Shown piece by piece: positions 5,912-6,038 of a DNA stretch of 6,038 nucleotides; position 1 is the first letter of the stretch; every line of letters starts with the position of its first letter. Source of the stretch: an uncultured Clostridia bacterium. GTDB taxonomy: Bacteria; Bacillota; Clostridia; Oscillospirales; Ruminococcaceae. The DNA is taken from the NCBI GenBank assembly GCA_947165805.1, contig CAMVBT010000159.1, forward strand, positions 1-6,038, in the 5' to 3' direction. The notes beneath the pieces are model-generated. The model was not told where the DNA came from. It worked only from the letters and a program-made list of their open reading frames with translations, and did not search any database. Both the position numbers and the translations under genes were made by a program.

Positions 5912-6038
5912 ATGAATTACGAAGAAGCAAGGAAAAAGATGTCGGATATCGGTCAGGAACATGTTTTCAGATATTATGACGAGCTTACGGAGGCGCAGAA
6001 AGCCGCTCTGATAAAGCAGGTAGAAGAGACCGACTTTT
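5912..6038 (+). CDS. UDPGP-family nucleotidyltransferase (UTP-sugar-1-phosphate uridylyltransferase type), N-terminal fragment
   Basis: The 42 visible codons, MNYEEARKKMSDIGQEHVFR and onward to KQVEETDF, match the N-terminal helical region of bacterial UDPGP type 1 proteins, annotated as UTP-glucose-1-phosphate uridylyltransferase or UDP-N-acetylhexosamine pyrophosphorylase. These enzymes make a UDP-sugar from UTP and a sugar-1-phosphate. The telltale elements are GQEHVFRYYDELTEAQKAALIKQVEETDF. The catalytic part lies beyond the window, so the sugar specificity and even the enzyme class rest on this short match. The start at 5912 has GGGAGG eight bases upstream; an in-frame ATG at 5891 (seven residues earlier) has only AAAGGA at four bases. 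Placement after galE fits UDP-sugar metabolism. Confidence 0.75.
   Translation, partial: MNYEEARKKMSDIGQEHVFRYYDELTEAQKAALIKQVEETDF

Overview
The window looks like chromosomal DNA from a gut or rumen member of the Firmicutes, most probably Ruminococcus or a close relative in the Oscillospiraceae. This is inferred from protein style (uronate isomerase, Cache chemoreceptor, UDPGP-type uridylyltransferase), strong Shine-Dalgarno sites, heavy use of ATA for isoleucine, and GC-rich genes separated by AT-rich promoter regions. I could not search a database, so the genus is a guess. There is no phage, insertion sequence, CRISPR array, tRNA or rRNA gene.

Layout: (1) 1-781, the C-terminal part of uronate isomerase (uxaC), whose start lies before the window. 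(2) 786-2771, a transmembrane methyl-accepting chemotaxis protein with an extracellular Cache-like sensor. Its best ribosome binding site and ATG (853) are out of frame with the body, so the N-terminus appears to carry a one-base frameshift. (3) 2837-3619, a metal-dependent amidohydrolase of unknown substrate. (4) 3634-3711, a group of stem-loops in a convergent junction, the largest being an intrinsic terminator for the next gene. (5) 3727-4431 on the minus strand, an unrecognised multi-pass membrane protein with lower G+C than its neighbours. (6) 4432-4791, an AT-rich divergent control region with two minus-strand promoter candidates, one plus-strand promoter for galE, and several perfect inverted repeats. 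(7) 4792-5808, galE. (8) 5912 to the end, the first 42 codons of a UDPGP-family nucleotidyltransferase.

Functionally the two ends concern sugar metabolism. uxaC belongs to uronate (pectin or glucuronate) catabolism. galE plus the UDPGP-family enzyme make and interconvert UDP-sugars and probably share one transcript. The chemoreceptor just after uxaC could couple motility to a plant-sugar-derived signal, but that is inference from position only. Nothing here amounts to a clear new multi-gene system. The most useful second-look items are the chemoreceptor frameshift, the palindrome-decorated promoter of the orphan membrane protein, and the stacked hairpins between convergent genes.
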